This document shows, one piece after another, positions 42,307-51,272 of a stretch of 64,000 nucleotides of DNA (position 1 is its first letter; each line of letters opens with the position of its first letter). The DNA is taken from the NCBI GenBank assembly GCA_020851375.1, contig JADZCV010000045.1, positions 1-64,000 on the forward strand. Reading direction: 5' to 3'. The translations under genes were made by a program, and so were the position numbers. This DNA comes from Nitrospirota bacterium. GTDB taxonomy: Bacteria > Nitrospirota > 9FT-COMBO-42-15 > HDB-SIOI813. The notes beneath the pieces are model-generated. The model had not been told where the DNA came from. It saw only the letters and a list, made by a program, of their open reading frames with translations, and ran no database searches.

Positions 42307-43719
42307 TTATGCACGATTATCATCGTCAATATCTTCATCTTCCTTTTTTAACATTCCATACAACCTTGATTTTTCCCAGAGTGTTTTTCTTGAAATACCA
42401 AGCACTTTGGCGGCAAGGGTTTTATTACCTTTAGTCTCTTCAAGCACCCTCAATATATACTGTTTCTCAAATAGTGATATCGCAGTTGGAAGGGTTTCTG
42501 AGTATCCAAGTTTCCCGCCTATCCTATCCCCTTCTCCGCAGATAGTGCACATATCTTCAGGCAGGTCCCATGGCTGAATCTCTTTGTCCCTTGATAAGGT
42601 AACCGCCCTCCTTACAGCATTCTCAAGTTCCCGAATATTGCCGGGAAAGTCATATTTTAGAATAAATTCCTTTGCGTCCACTGATATCCCCTTGAGAGGT
42701 TTATTCATATGCCTGGCATGCATTTTCAGGAAATGGTCTGTTAGCAGCAGGATGTCCTCCTTGCGGTCTCTCAATGGCGGCAGCTGAACAGGGACTACGT
42801 TCAACCGGTAATAGAGATCTTCGCGGAAGTTTCCCTTTTGGACTTCCTTCTTCAAATCCCTCTGCGTAGCGCCTATAATCCTCACGTCTACGTTGATAGT
42901 GTTTGTACCACCAAGTCTTTCAAATTCACGCTCCTGAAGCACCCTGAGAAGCTTTACCTGTACAGTCTGGTTTATTTCGCCTATTTCATCAAGAAAAAGG
43001 GTACCTTTATGGGCAAGCTCAAACCTCCCCTTTTTCTGCTTCAATGCCCCTGTAAATGCGCCCCGCTCGTGACCAAACAACTCTGCCTCAAGAAGTGTCT
43101 CAGGCAGAGCAGCGCAGCTTACTTTAATAAACGCCTCGCTCTTCCGAGGGCTGTTATAATGTATGGCATTTGCGACAAGTTCCTTGCCTGTGCCGCTCTC
43201 CCCTGAGATGAGTACAGTCGTGTCTGTAGGCGCAATTATCCTGATCTTTTCGAAGACATCCTGCATCTTATCGCTCTTGCCGATGATTCCGCTGAAGTGA
43301 TATTTCTGCTCAATCTTCTCCTTGAGGTAGATATTTTCATCTTCAAGGTCTCTCAACTCAATCAGTCTTTTCACTGTCAGAATAAGTTCATCCATCGAGA
43401 ACGGCTTTGTTATATAATCATAAGCTCCTGTCTTCATGGCCTCGACTGCACTATCCACTGAGCCGTATGCAGTGATCATGAGCACCTTCGTGTGCTGTGA
43501 CACCTGCCTGCACATTTTTAATATCTGAACCCCATCCACCTGAGGCAGCCGCAGGTCTGTTATCACAATATCATAGACAGCCTCTTTAACAGCCTTCAAT
43601 CCTTCACTTCCGGTTGCAGCGCTTGAAACATTACATCCTTCAGCCTTTAATGCATCGCTGATGGATATCCGCATGAGCGGCTCATCATCTATAATTAATA
43701 CTTCCGGTAACCTGTGCAT
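42307..43719 (-). CDS. Sigma-54-dependent response regulator (NtrC family)
   Basis: 470 residues. Receiver domain 1-120 with DD (11-12) and phospho-Asp in IVITDLRLP; AAA+ domain about 140-375 with GESGTGKE (Walker A), GAFTGA (the sigma-54 contact loop), FLDEIGE (Walker B) and FREDLYYRL; Fis-type helix-turn-helix at the end (KTLAAKVLGISRKTLWEK). It should activate sigma-54 polymerase when phosphorylated by the coupled kinase (stop/start overlap TAATG). The sigma-54 promoter with paired palindromes just downstream is its obvious target. Confidence 0.93.
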   Translation of the reverse strand: MHRLPEVLIIDDEPLMRISISDALKAEGCNVSSAATGSEGLKAVKEAVYDIVITDLRLPQVDGVQILKMCRQVSQHTKVLMITAYGSVDSAVEAMKTGAYDYITKPFSMDELILTVKRLIELRDLEDENIYLKEKIEQKYHFSGIIGKSDKMQDVFEKIRIIAPTDTTVLISGESGTGKELVANAIHYNSPRKSEAFIKVSCAALPETLLEAELFGHERGAFTGALKQKKGRFELAHKGTLFLDEIGEINQTVQVKLLRVLQEREFERLGGTNTINVDVRIIGATQRDLKKEVQKGNFREDLYYRLNVVPVQLPPLRDRKEDILLLTDHFLKMHARHMNKPLKGISVDAKEFILKYDFPGNIRELENAVRRAVTLSRDKEIQPWDLPEDMCTICGEGDRIGGKLGYSETLPTAISLFEKQYILRVLEETKGNKTLAAKVLGISRKTLWEKSRLYGMLKKEDEDIDDDNRA

Positions 43720-46349
43720 TAAAACTCCATTTTAATAGGTAACTTAATTGTAAATGTAGCTCCTATTCCCTCTTCACTCCTTACATCAATCTTTCCAGAG
43801 TGTTTTTCAACAATGCCAAGACTTACCGCAAGCCCCAGTCCTGTCCCTTTCCCAACATCCTTCGTTGTAAAAAAAGGATCAAAAATCCTTGGCATAATAT
43901 GCGGTGGTATCCCGCCTCCGTTATCTGAAACTGCAATACAGCACCAGCCATTATCGGAATAGGTCTTCACATGTATTTCCCCTTCTTCCTTAACCGCCTG
44001 TAAGGCATTTAACAACATATTCATAACTACCTGACCTATCTTATGCTGGTCGAGCATCACCTTCGGAAGGTTTGAATCAAGTTCCTTCCTGAGATGGATG
44101 CCAGTCTTGGTAACCGCATAACTCATAAGCGATAGTACGTCCTCAACAAGGATATTGATATCCACTGCCAAAAGCCTTGGCTCATGCTGCTGAGAAAAAT
44201 CGAGTAACTGTTCCACAGTCCTCTGTACCCTCTGTATCCCGTCTTCCATGGATTTAAGATACACATCTTCCCTCTCCTTGGGCAGCCGCTTATTCCGGAT
44301 ATTATAAAGACAATTCATTATGCCGCCAATCGGATTATTTATTTCGTGTGCAATGCCGGCGGCCAATTGCCCTATAGCCGACATCTTCTCTGCCTGAGCC
44401 ACCCTCTGTTCAAGCCTGTTCCTCTCTGTGATGTCATTTGCTATAACAAGTACACCGGCCATGTTCTCGTCACCAGTCCTGAGCGGAGAAATGCTCAGAA
44501 CTGCATTTTTCATGTTTCCGGACTTGTCTACTATCTCGACCTCGTATGTCTGACGTATTCCTTCTGCAAGAGTCCTCCTTAATCTCTCACCCTTGTGCTT
44601 TTTCGATAATACTCCGAGGAACTGACTCCCCACGAGGTCTTCCTTCTTATAACCCCATTCCTCAACCTTCTTGTTGACATACGTAATAATGCCTGACGGA
44701 TTAAGGGTAAAGATAACATCATTAGCCCCTTCCAGCAGGTTTTCAAGATAATCCTTGGTCTCACTTAATTCCTTTGTTCTGTCTGATACCCTCTGTTCGA
44801 GTATTTCATGGTACTCTCTCAGATGTCTCTCCAGCCTCTTTCTGTCAGTAATATCGCGGACAAATGCCCTCGTCTTTACAAACTGTCCTGTGATCGGATG
44901 GTACAGGGCAGTAGCCGATATCTCGACGTCAATCTTCTTGCCGTCGCTGTTGATAAACTGTATCTCCATCCTGCTTTTACCCTCTTTAATGACCCTTTCC
45001 ACATGCTTTCGTACTCTTTCCCTGTATTCGTCCGGGACTATATCTTCAAGCCTCTTGTTGCGCATCTCTTCAATTGAATATCCGAGGGTGTTAAGCTCTG
45101 TCTTGTTTACCCCGACAAAATATCTATCTGCATTGGCAGAGTGGATCATTTCCGGGGAATTCTCAACAAGGTCCTTGTATCTCTCCTCTGATGTTTCGAG
45201 CTCTTTGTTCCTCTCCTCAAGGGTCGTGTATGTCTTTTTCAGCTCCTCTGCCATTTTATTAAACTCATCTGCAAGCTTTTCTATCTCATCATCTGTCTTG
45301 ACATACAGACGGTGGTCAAGTTTGCCCTGTCCGATAAGTTCCACTCCTCTGTACAGCTCATTAATGGGTTTCACTATATCTCCAGCCGCATAAACTGCAG
45401 TCAGCGCCAGGAAAATAATCAGGACACAGGCAAATATGGTAACTCTTGCAAGAAGTGAGTAAATAGGGGCGTACATCTCTCCGGGACTCTGCCGTAAAAA
45501 GACATACCACTTGTTGCCGTCAAGCCATCCCGACTCAGGATTCATGGATGAAAGTACAGGTGCGAAACCAACTATAGAGTCCCTTCCGCCGTGTGCATCA
45601 TCTTTTGCGACTCCCCAGCCTGGTTTGACGCTTGATACGAGCCTTACCAGGTCACTGCTGATATGATGACTTTTAAGAGGGAATATGGGACACATGATAA
45701 TCGTACCAGTTGAATCTACAAGATTTGCGTGACCCGTGTTGCCAATCCTTACGTTGGTTATGATCTCAAAAAGGCTGTCCACAGTATAACTTATTGCAAC
45801 AACACCAATTGCCCTGCCGCTATCCATGACTGGTGCCGCTATGTTCATCAGATACTTGCCGGTCTTTTTATCCAGATTTACGTCTCCAACATATACTTTT
45901 CCCGCCCCCTCGTTATATGCAACGCTGTACCACCGCTCACTTCTGAAATTATCTCCGGAACCCGCATTTATGCCGGCAACATATTTTGCATTGCTGTCAA
46001 CAATGACAAGGCTGTGAACCTCCTTTTCATCATAACTCCTGAATGCACTTATATAGCGCTCCAATTCCCTGCTGCCAGAAGTCCTGTTCCTGATTGCCTG
46101 TCTGACATCTGCAGACACAGTCAGTCTCTGGACCTCAACCGTCTCGGCATTAATTACCATCTCTATCTTATGAGCAATCTCATTAGCCTCCTCCTGAAAA
46201 GATTTTCCTATGGAATCCCGGAGGGCGCCGCTTACATCAAGATATGTGAGATAAAGCCCGGCAACAAGCGGCATAATACTGATAATGAGCATGGACCTGA
46301 TAATCCTTTTCCTGATGCCGCTTTTTACGCCAGGGAATTGCATTATCAT
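43719..46349 (-). CDS. Membrane sensor histidine kinase of nitrate module B
   Basis: 876 residues. Order: helix (about 14-37), dCache-type periplasmic sensor to about 305 (with NVRIGNTGHANLVDSTG and SVKPGWGVAKDD), helix (308-330), HAMP (331-385), PAS 1 (VENSPEMIHSAN...), PAS 2 (LLEGANDVIFTL...), HisKA with GIAHEINNPIGG (His about 666), HATPase with NALQAVK, DNGGGIPP and GKGTGLGL. Sensor similarity to the module A kinase suggests the same class of ligand; nitrate or nitrite is the contextual guess. TATAAT lies 8 nt before the ATG, without a ribosome binding site and without a clear -35; radC ends 9 nt upstream. Confidence 0.92.
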   Translation of the reverse strand: MIMQFPGVKSGIRKRIIRSMLIISIMPLVAGLYLTYLDVSGALRDSIGKSFQEEANEIAHKIEMVINAETVEVQRLTVSADVRQAIRNRTSGSRELERYISAFRSYDEKEVHSLVIVDSNAKYVAGINAGSGDNFRSERWYSVAYNEGAGKVYVGDVNLDKKTGKYLMNIAAPVMDSGRAIGVVAISYTVDSLFEIITNVRIGNTGHANLVDSTGTIIMCPIFPLKSHHISSDLVRLVSSVKPGWGVAKDDAHGGRDSIVGFAPVLSSMNPESGWLDGNKWYVFLRQSPGEMYAPIYSLLARVTIFACVLIIFLALTAVYAAGDIVKPINELYRGVELIGQGKLDHRLYVKTDDEIEKLADEFNKMAEELKKTYTTLEERNKELETSEERYKDLVENSPEMIHSANADRYFVGVNKTELNTLGYSIEEMRNKRLEDIVPDEYRERVRKHVERVIKEGKSRMEIQFINSDGKKIDVEISATALYHPITGQFVKTRAFVRDITDRKRLERHLREYHEILEQRVSDRTKELSETKDYLENLLEGANDVIFTLNPSGIITYVNKKVEEWGYKKEDLVGSQFLGVLSKKHKGERLRRTLAEGIRQTYEVEIVDKSGNMKNAVLSISPLRTGDENMAGVLVIANDITERNRLEQRVAQAEKMSAIGQLAAGIAHEINNPIGGIMNCLYNIRNKRLPKEREDVYLKSMEDGIQRVQRTVEQLLDFSQQHEPRLLAVDINILVEDVLSLMSYAVTKTGIHLRKELDSNLPKVMLDQHKIGQVVMNMLLNALQAVKEEGEIHVKTYSDNGWCCIAVSDNGGGIPPHIMPRIFDPFFTTKDVGKGTGLGLAVSLGIVEKHSGKIDVRSEEGIGATFTIKLPIKMEF

Positions 46350-46358
46350 GACATTATA

Positions 46359-47051
46359 TTATAAAAGTCCCTTGTCTGCAAAACTAACATACTCTTTTTC
46401 GCCCATTATTATGTGATCAAGGACTTTTATCCCGATAAGCTCACCGGCAGCTACCAGCCTTTTTGTAATGTCAACATCTTCAGGACTGGGGGAGGGGTCC
46501 CCGCTCGGGTGATTATGAAGAAATATAACCGACGCAGCGGAATTCCTTATAGCCTGGATATAGACCTCTCTCGGGTGGACAATGCTTGATGTAAGACATC
46601 CCTCTGACACCAGGTAGTCGGCAAATATCCTGTTCTTGCCGTCAAGCATAAGGAGCCTGAAGATCTCCTTCTTAATCCCCTGATAAATCGGGATGTAATG
46701 ACGATAGACGTTATACACATCCCGGCTCGACAGAATGCGGACCTTCCTGCTTAGCGGGTATGAAGAGATCCTCTTGCCTATTTCTATGGCCGCCTTTATC
46801 TGAGCGGCCTTTGCAGGGCCAATTCCCTTGATAGTACACAGCTCGTGCACGGTTGCCCCGGCTATCGAACTTAAGTCGCTGTATCGCTGCAGCACCTCCA
46901 TGGCAAGTTCCACGGCGCTCTTTCCTTCACTTCCTGTATGAAGCACAATTGCAAGCAGTTGAGCCGGTGACAGATGCTCTGGTCCGGTCCTCAGTAACCG
47001 CTCCCTTGGCCTCTCATCCTCAGGCCACAGGTTTATCTTAATCCTTGACAT
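46359..47051 (-). CDS. radC: RadC/JAB-domain protein
   Basis: 230 residues. The N-terminal helix-hairpin-helix (LCTIKGIGPAKAAQIKAAIE) is followed by the JAB/MPN domain with HNHPSGDPSPSPEDVDITKRL, the metal-binding H-x-H-x10-D motif, plus the upstream Glu region (VSEGCLTSSIVHPREVY). Named RadC historically, the family is not a proven repair factor. AGGTGA lies 8 nt before the ATG. It precedes the module B kinase with a 9-nt gap. Confidence 0.92.
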   Translation of the reverse strand: MSRIKINLWPEDERPRERLLRTGPEHLSPAQLLAIVLHTGSEGKSAVELAMEVLQRYSDLSSIAGATVHELCTIKGIGPAKAAQIKAAIEIGKRISSYPLSRKVRILSSRDVYNVYRHYIPIYQGIKKEIFRLLMLDGKNRIFADYLVSEGCLTSSIVHPREVYIQAIRNSAASVIFLHNHPSGDPSPSPEDVDITKRLVAAGELIGIKVLDHIIMGEKEYVSFADKGLL

Positions 47052-47070
47052 GATATATTCACCTGAAATT

Positions 47071-47112
47071 CTCCGTTCAAATCCCGCTATCCCCCCTTTA
47101 CTAAAGGGGGGG
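47071..47112. repeat. Dispersed CCCCCCTTTA palindrome
   Basis: CTCCGTTCAAATCCC flank followed by CCCCCCTTTA-C-TAAAGGGGGG (47091-47111). The same flank and palindrome recur in opposite orientation at 51096-51140. Confidence 0.75.
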
Positions 47113-47171
47113 AACTAATTTCCCCATTTTATACAAGGATGGGGTTCATCCCAGACTTGAAGTTTGACTAC

Positions 47172-47200
47172 TTGACCGCTTCACCTCTGTATCATATACT
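47172..47200 (+). promoter_or_regulatory. Leaderless-type promoter of the TrkA-C gene
   Basis: TTGACC (47172-47177), 17 nt, TATACT (47195-47200), then 6 nt to the ATG at 47207. No Shine-Dalgarno sequence. Confidence 0.65.
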
Positions 47201-47206
47201 CTACTC

Positions 47207-47803
47207 ATGCTCATCTGGAACAGGATATACAAGGAACTTGAGATCTCGCTGGATGGCCTCAGGAAGAGTCTCATGGAGATAGCAATTACCATGAGTGAGA
47301 ATACCCGGATCGCAAGGCTCCTCTATCAGATATTTGAGCTGCAGAAATCAATGGATAAATTATATGTAAAAACAGGTCAGACAGTACATGAATTACGCCC
47401 CTTGTCGGTCTCTGAAATTACAGAACAGGAGCAGATTCGGGAAAATATCTCCAGAATCAGGATTCTGCAGTCTGATATAACCAAAATTGAAAAGGAGTTA
47501 AACCTCCTGAGAGAAGAACGCGTAAAATCAAAACTCGACGAACTGACGAGATATATGAGACGCGGCGGATTTACGGTTGAAGATTTTACAGTCTCCCTGG
47601 ACTCCGGTGCATTTAATAAATATGCTCATCAATTATCACTGCCTCATGACAGCATCATAATTGCGATAATCCACAATGAAAGGTTTTGCATTCCCCATGA
47701 GAGGGTGCTGCTAACAGAAGGAGACCGTGTCTTTATCCTGAGTTCTGTAAGTTCTGCACTGGAGACGGCATCTGTCTTTTCATCAGCCACGCAGGCTGCC
47801 TGA
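47207..47803 (+). CDS. Coiled-coil protein with C-terminal TrkA-C (RCK_C) domain
   Basis: 198 residues. Residues 1-110 are helical with heptad character (LYQIFELQKSMDKLY, ENISRIRILQSDITKIEKELNLL), and the last 70 (VEDFTVSLDSGAFNKYAHQ, then DSIIIAIIHNERFCIPH and LTEGDRVFILSS) match TrkA-C, a ligand-binding domain of K+ channel and transporter regulators. No transporter gene is nearby. The start is set by the leaderless promoter. The 3' end overlaps the convergent mtaB by 21 nt. The specific ligand is unknown. Confidence 0.75.
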   Translation: MLIWNRIYKELEISLDGLRKSLMEIAITMSENTRIARLLYQIFELQKSMDKLYVKTGQTVHELRPLSVSEITEQEQIRENISRIRILQSDITKIEKELNLLREERVKSKLDELTRYMRRGGFTVEDFTVSLDSGAFNKYAHQLSLPHDSIIIAIIHNERFCIPHERVLLTEGDRVFILSSVSSALETASVFSSATQAA

Positions 47804-49123
47804 GAGGCTGCTGCCCTTAATGCCTGTTACTTTAACACTTACAATCCTGTTCGTTACGCCTTCAACCTCAGTCATTGCAGAGCGGCCTCCTTTAATTAAA
47901 ACTCTCAGGTAATTTCCTGTATATCCTTTCATCATTCCGCTCATATCATCCCTGTCATCTTCAACCAGCACATCAACTATCCTGCCTATATGCGCTTTTT
48001 TGAACATCATATTCTTATCTTCACCAAGACGTCTTAAGATTTCACTCCTCTCTGCCTTGACATCACCAGTCACAGTTTCCCCGTTTCTGAATGCCGAAGT
48101 CCCTTCTCTCGGAGAATATGCAAATACATGAAGATATGTTAAAGGCAGTCGTTCTATTAATCTGTATGTATTCTCAAAGTGACGATCCTCTTCACCCGGA
48201 TAACCTGCCATTACATCACAACCAATCCCTGCATCATGAATCTTATCCCGGATTTTTGCAATCAAATCCTCATAAAACCAGCTGTCGTAATTTCTGTTCA
48301 TACTGCGGAGTATATAATTGTCGCCGCTCTGAAGCGGGATATGTAAATGTTTGCATATCCGGCTTTCTCCGGCCATCAGTTCAATCAACTCATCAGTAAT
48401 TTCACGGGGCTCTATTGATGAGAGCCTGATGCGCTTTATACCTGTCTCAGACAATATCCTTCTAATCACAGCAGGCAATGATGTCCCTGGAAAGAGGTCC
48501 CGTCCATAGCCGCCAAGATGCACGCCGCTCAGCACAATCTCCATGTAATTCTTCCTCCACAACAATGCCGCCTGCTGAATCAGCTCATCAGGAGAAAGAC
48601 TGCGGCTTACCCCTCTTGCAAATGGCACTATGCAATATGAACACCTGCTGTTGCAGCCATCCTGAATCTTAAGAATTGCACGGGACCTGCCCTGAAACCC
48701 ATTAATGGCTGACATGTGCATGGATTTGGTTTCGAGGATGTCGCTTACATGAATATCGCTGCTCCTGCCTGATGACGAACCGGGATCATGTCCCAGATAA
48801 TCCTTTAATATTACTTTCTCATTATTTCCAAGGACAGATGAAACACCCGGTATTTCCGCAACCTCCTGCGGGTTTGTCTGTGCATAGCATCCTGTTACAA
48901 CAATACGTGCATTCCTGTTCCTCTTCAATGCCCGTCTGACCTGGCGCCTCGACTCAGAATCACTCTTGCCTGTAACAGTGCATGTATTTATAACATATAT
49001 GTCTGCCTCATCATCAAAAGATACGACACTGTACTCATCACCCTCCGTTACAGAAGACTTCATTACGGCTGTGTCATACTGATTTATCTTACACCCCAGC
49101 GTTGAAAAGGCAATTCTTGGCAT
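47783..49123 (-). CDS. mtaB: tRNA t6A37 methylthiotransferase MtaB
   Basis: 446 residues. UPF0004 domain with IAFSTLGCKINQYDTAVM, VINTCTVTGKSD and VVTGCYAQTNP (three Cys of the auxiliary cluster); radical SAM core with CNSRCSYCIVPFARG; TRAM-like end. TLGCKxNQxD separates MtaB from MiaB (which here is at 49546-50880). It converts t6A37 to ms2t6A37 in tRNAs that read ANN codons. GGTGAG lies before the ATG. Both methylthiotransferases stand side by side with a VanZ gene between. Confidence 0.92.
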   Translation of the reverse strand: MPRIAFSTLGCKINQYDTAVMKSSVTEGDEYSVVSFDDEADIYVINTCTVTGKSDSESRRQVRRALKRNRNARIVVTGCYAQTNPQEVAEIPGVSSVLGNNEKVILKDYLGHDPGSSSGRSSDIHVSDILETKSMHMSAINGFQGRSRAILKIQDGCNSRCSYCIVPFARGVSRSLSPDELIQQAALLWRKNYMEIVLSGVHLGGYGRDLFPGTSLPAVIRRILSETGIKRIRLSSIEPREITDELIELMAGESRICKHLHIPLQSGDNYILRSMNRNYDSWFYEDLIAKIRDKIHDAGIGCDVMAGYPGEEDRHFENTYRLIERLPLTYLHVFAYSPREGTSAFRNGETVTGDVKAERSEILRRLGEDKNMMFKKAHIGRIVDVLVEDDRDDMSGMMKGYTGNYLRVLIKGGRSAMTEVEGVTNRIVSVKVTGIKGSSLSGSLRG

Positions 49124-49135
49124 TTACGCTCACCC

Positions 49136-49160
49136 AAAAATGGGGACAGACTTATTTTTC
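49136..49160. repeat. Half copy of the GGGGACAG repeat
   Basis: AAAATGGGGACAG followed by an AT-rich run, matching one arm and part of the loop of the palindrome at 30962-30996. It spans the vanZ stop and the mtaB ribosome binding region. Confidence 0.5.
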
Positions 49161-49544
49161 TGCCGGCCCCTTATCCTTGCAGAAAAATCTCCTCCAGATA
49201 TACAATATTGTAACAGCTGCTATTGCCCCGGTTCCGTCTGCGACAATGTCCCGCAAATCAGATTCCCTCGTTGGAACAAAGGACTGATGAAACTCGTCAC
49301 TCATACCATAAGCAACAGCGACAACTACCGTAAGAATCGAAATCAAAAAATAATTTTTATTACTGGTTGTCCGTACTATACCCCGGAATATCAGAAAGGC
49401 AAAGAGGCCATATACCACAAAATGTGCTGCCTTGTCAGAGTATGGAAATGGCACGCTGACATCCTGAGAAGAAAGGGAAGACATCGCGAATATAAAAGCG
49501 GCAAAGAGGATTACCGGTCCCCATATAAGAAAAAACCTCTTCAT
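49152..49544 (-). CDS. VanZ-family membrane protein
   Basis: 130 residues, four membrane helices (about 5-22, 37-55, 63-83, 98-118). FAMSSLSSQDVSVPFPYSDKAAHFVVYGLFAFL and YGMSDEFHQSFVPTRESDLRDIVADGTGAI show the VanZ pattern, with conserved Asp-Lys-His and the DEFHQ-x-FVP-x-R-x2-D motif. Members affect teicoplanin resistance or envelope lipids; most have no assigned role. It starts 1 nt after miaB and is probably co-transcribed with it. Confidence 0.88.
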   Translation of the reverse strand: MKRFFLIWGPVILFAAFIFAMSSLSSQDVSVPFPYSDKAAHFVVYGLFAFLIFRGIVRTTSNKNYFLISILTVVVAVAYGMSDEFHQSFVPTRESDLRDIVADGTGAIAAVTILYIWRRFFCKDKGPAEK

Positions 49545-49545
49545 A

Positions 49546-50880
49546 TCAGATAACTTTCCCTGTCAGAGCAGAAAGTGTTGCAGATATGATCCTTACATTA
49601 ATAATATCGCCGGTCTTAATACCTGAATCCCCTGGAAGATGAACAAGTTTGTTGGTGCGGGTACGACCGGTCAACATGTCATTATCCTTTTTACTTTCGC
49701 CTTCAATCAGGATGTCATACACTCTGCCAATGCATTCCTGATTCCTGGACAGCGTAATACTGTTCTGGAGATCTATAACCCTGTTAAGCCTCTCCCTTCC
49801 CACTGTAAATGGTATTTGTGCCTCATAAAGGCGGGCAGGCGAATACGGCCTCTTCGAGTACTGAAAGGCAAAGGCAGCATCATATTGGATTTCCTCCAGG
49901 ACATCCATTGTACGGTTAAAATCGTCTTCTGTCTCACCGGGGAATCCTGCAATTATATCCGTTGTAATTGAAATACCAGGGATGGCATCTCTGAGCCTTT
50001 TTACCTTTCCCCTGTAATCACTCAATGAATAGTTTCTCTTCATCCTTTCCAGGACTGAATCAGAACCGGACTGAAGTGGAAGGTGCACATGTTCGCATAC
50101 ACCTGGAATGGTCGAAATGGCACCGATAAGTTTATCATCAATATCTGCAGGATGTGATGTGACAAACCTGATCCTCTCAATGCCGTCAATATCATTTACC
50201 ATCTTCAACAGGCAGGCAAGGTCAGCTTCGCCCCGAAGGTCCTTCCCATAAGAATCCACATTCTGTCCCAGCAATGTCACCTCTTTATATCCCCTGCCCG
50301 CAAGTCCTGTAATCTCTTTGCATATGTCATCAGGCTGCCTGCTAGTCTCGCGTCCCCGGGTAAACGGGACGACACAGAATGTACAGAACTTATCACATCC
50401 ATCAACGATTCCAACCCATGCCTTAACAGGGTGTGCCCGCTTGAAAAAGACTGAAGTCTCATAATAGGCCTTATTCAAATACTTATTTCTGCGGCGGGCA
50501 GTAGAAACCCTTTCTGCCGGTGCACTTCTTTTCTTCTCAAGAAGGCGCGGTATGTCCGGTATATTATCAGTCCCAAAGACCATATCAACATAGGGGGCTT
50601 TTTTTACAATATTAGCACCCTCCTGCTGGGCAACACACCCGCCAACACCAATAATCATGTCAGGATTGGCTTTCTTAAGTTCATTGATCCTGCCAAGGTC
50701 GCTGTAGCACTTATGCTCCGCCTTCTCCCTCACACTGCACGTATTCAGAATAACCATGTCTGCCTTCTCAGGAGTGTCGGTCACAGTATAGCCCAACTCT
50801 GATAACACACCGGTTATCTTTTCCGTATCATGCTCATTCATCTGGCATCCGAATGTCTTGATAAAAAACTGTTTTGACAT
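49546..50880 (-). CDS. miaB: tRNA i6A37 methylthiotransferase MiaB
   Basis: 444 residues. UPF0004 domain: FIKTFGCQMNEHDTEKI, LNTCSVREKAE and GVGGCVAQQEG; radical SAM CDKFCTFCVVPFTRG; TRAM domain at the C-terminus (VYDILIEGESKKDNDMLTGRTRTNKLVHL). It adds the methylthio group to i6A37 of tRNAs reading UNN codons, using two Fe-S clusters. No Shine-Dalgarno sequence is visible before the ATG (GTTTATATTCAAT), so this may be another leaderless message, although no spaced -35 fits well. Confidence 0.95.
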   Translation of the reverse strand: MSKQFFIKTFGCQMNEHDTEKITGVLSELGYTVTDTPEKADMVILNTCSVREKAEHKCYSDLGRINELKKANPDMIIGVGGCVAQQEGANIVKKAPYVDMVFGTDNIPDIPRLLEKKRSAPAERVSTARRRNKYLNKAYYETSVFFKRAHPVKAWVGIVDGCDKFCTFCVVPFTRGRETSRQPDDICKEITGLAGRGYKEVTLLGQNVDSYGKDLRGEADLACLLKMVNDIDGIERIRFVTSHPADIDDKLIGAISTIPGVCEHVHLPLQSGSDSVLERMKRNYSLSDYRGKVKRLRDAIPGISITTDIIAGFPGETEDDFNRTMDVLEEIQYDAAFAFQYSKRPYSPARLYEAQIPFTVGRERLNRVIDLQNSITLSRNQECIGRVYDILIEGESKKDNDMLTGRTRTNKLVHLPGDSGIKTGDIINVRIISATLSALTGKVI

Positions 50881-51026
50881 ATTGAATATAAACTACATTG
50901 TTTGGCTCCAAAAATCAACACAGGATGAATATCATAGCATCTTTCGTGCCAGGGAAATAACGGCCTGACTGGACAGGGGTGTATTTTCGGGTGAACCGTC
51001 ATGAGACAGGCTCACAAAGGCAGATG

Positions 51027-51143
51027 AAAATCCCCCTTAGTCCCCCTTTATAAAGGGGGAGAGTAATTCTTCTCTGCATAAAAGAGGGAAATCAGTGCCC
51101 CCCTTTAGTAAAGGGGGGCGAGGGGGGATTTGAACGGAGATTT
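51027..51143. repeat. Pair of CCCCCTTTA palindromes with shared flanks
   Basis: Copy 1: TCCCCCTTTA-TAAAGGGGGA core (51040-51060) preceded by AAAATCCCCCTTAG. Copy 2: GCCCCCCTTTA-G-TAAAGGGGGGC core (51097-51119), followed by GGGGGGATTTGAACGGAG. The outer ends AAAATCCCCC and GGGGGATTT...ATTTT are inverted relative to each other, giving an element of about 117 bp. The rest of the 392-bp miaB-xerD gap holds only the xerD promoter. Confidence 0.7.
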
Positions 51144-51235
51144 TCGAGTGAAACTGTGCATTTTCCCTCTTGTGATGCACTGAACATTGTGCATTCAGGA
51201 GCAATGTGGAGCAACAGCCGTTTTATTGCCGCAGG

Positions 51236-51264
51236 TTGCCTTTTACTGCCTTTGATAGTAATAT
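51236..51264 (+). promoter_or_regulatory. Leaderless-type promoter of xerD
   Basis: TTGCCT (51236-51241), 17 nt, TAATAT (51259-51264), 8 nt to the GTG at 51273. No Shine-Dalgarno sequence. Confidence 0.5.
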
Positions 51265-51272
51265 CCTGATAA

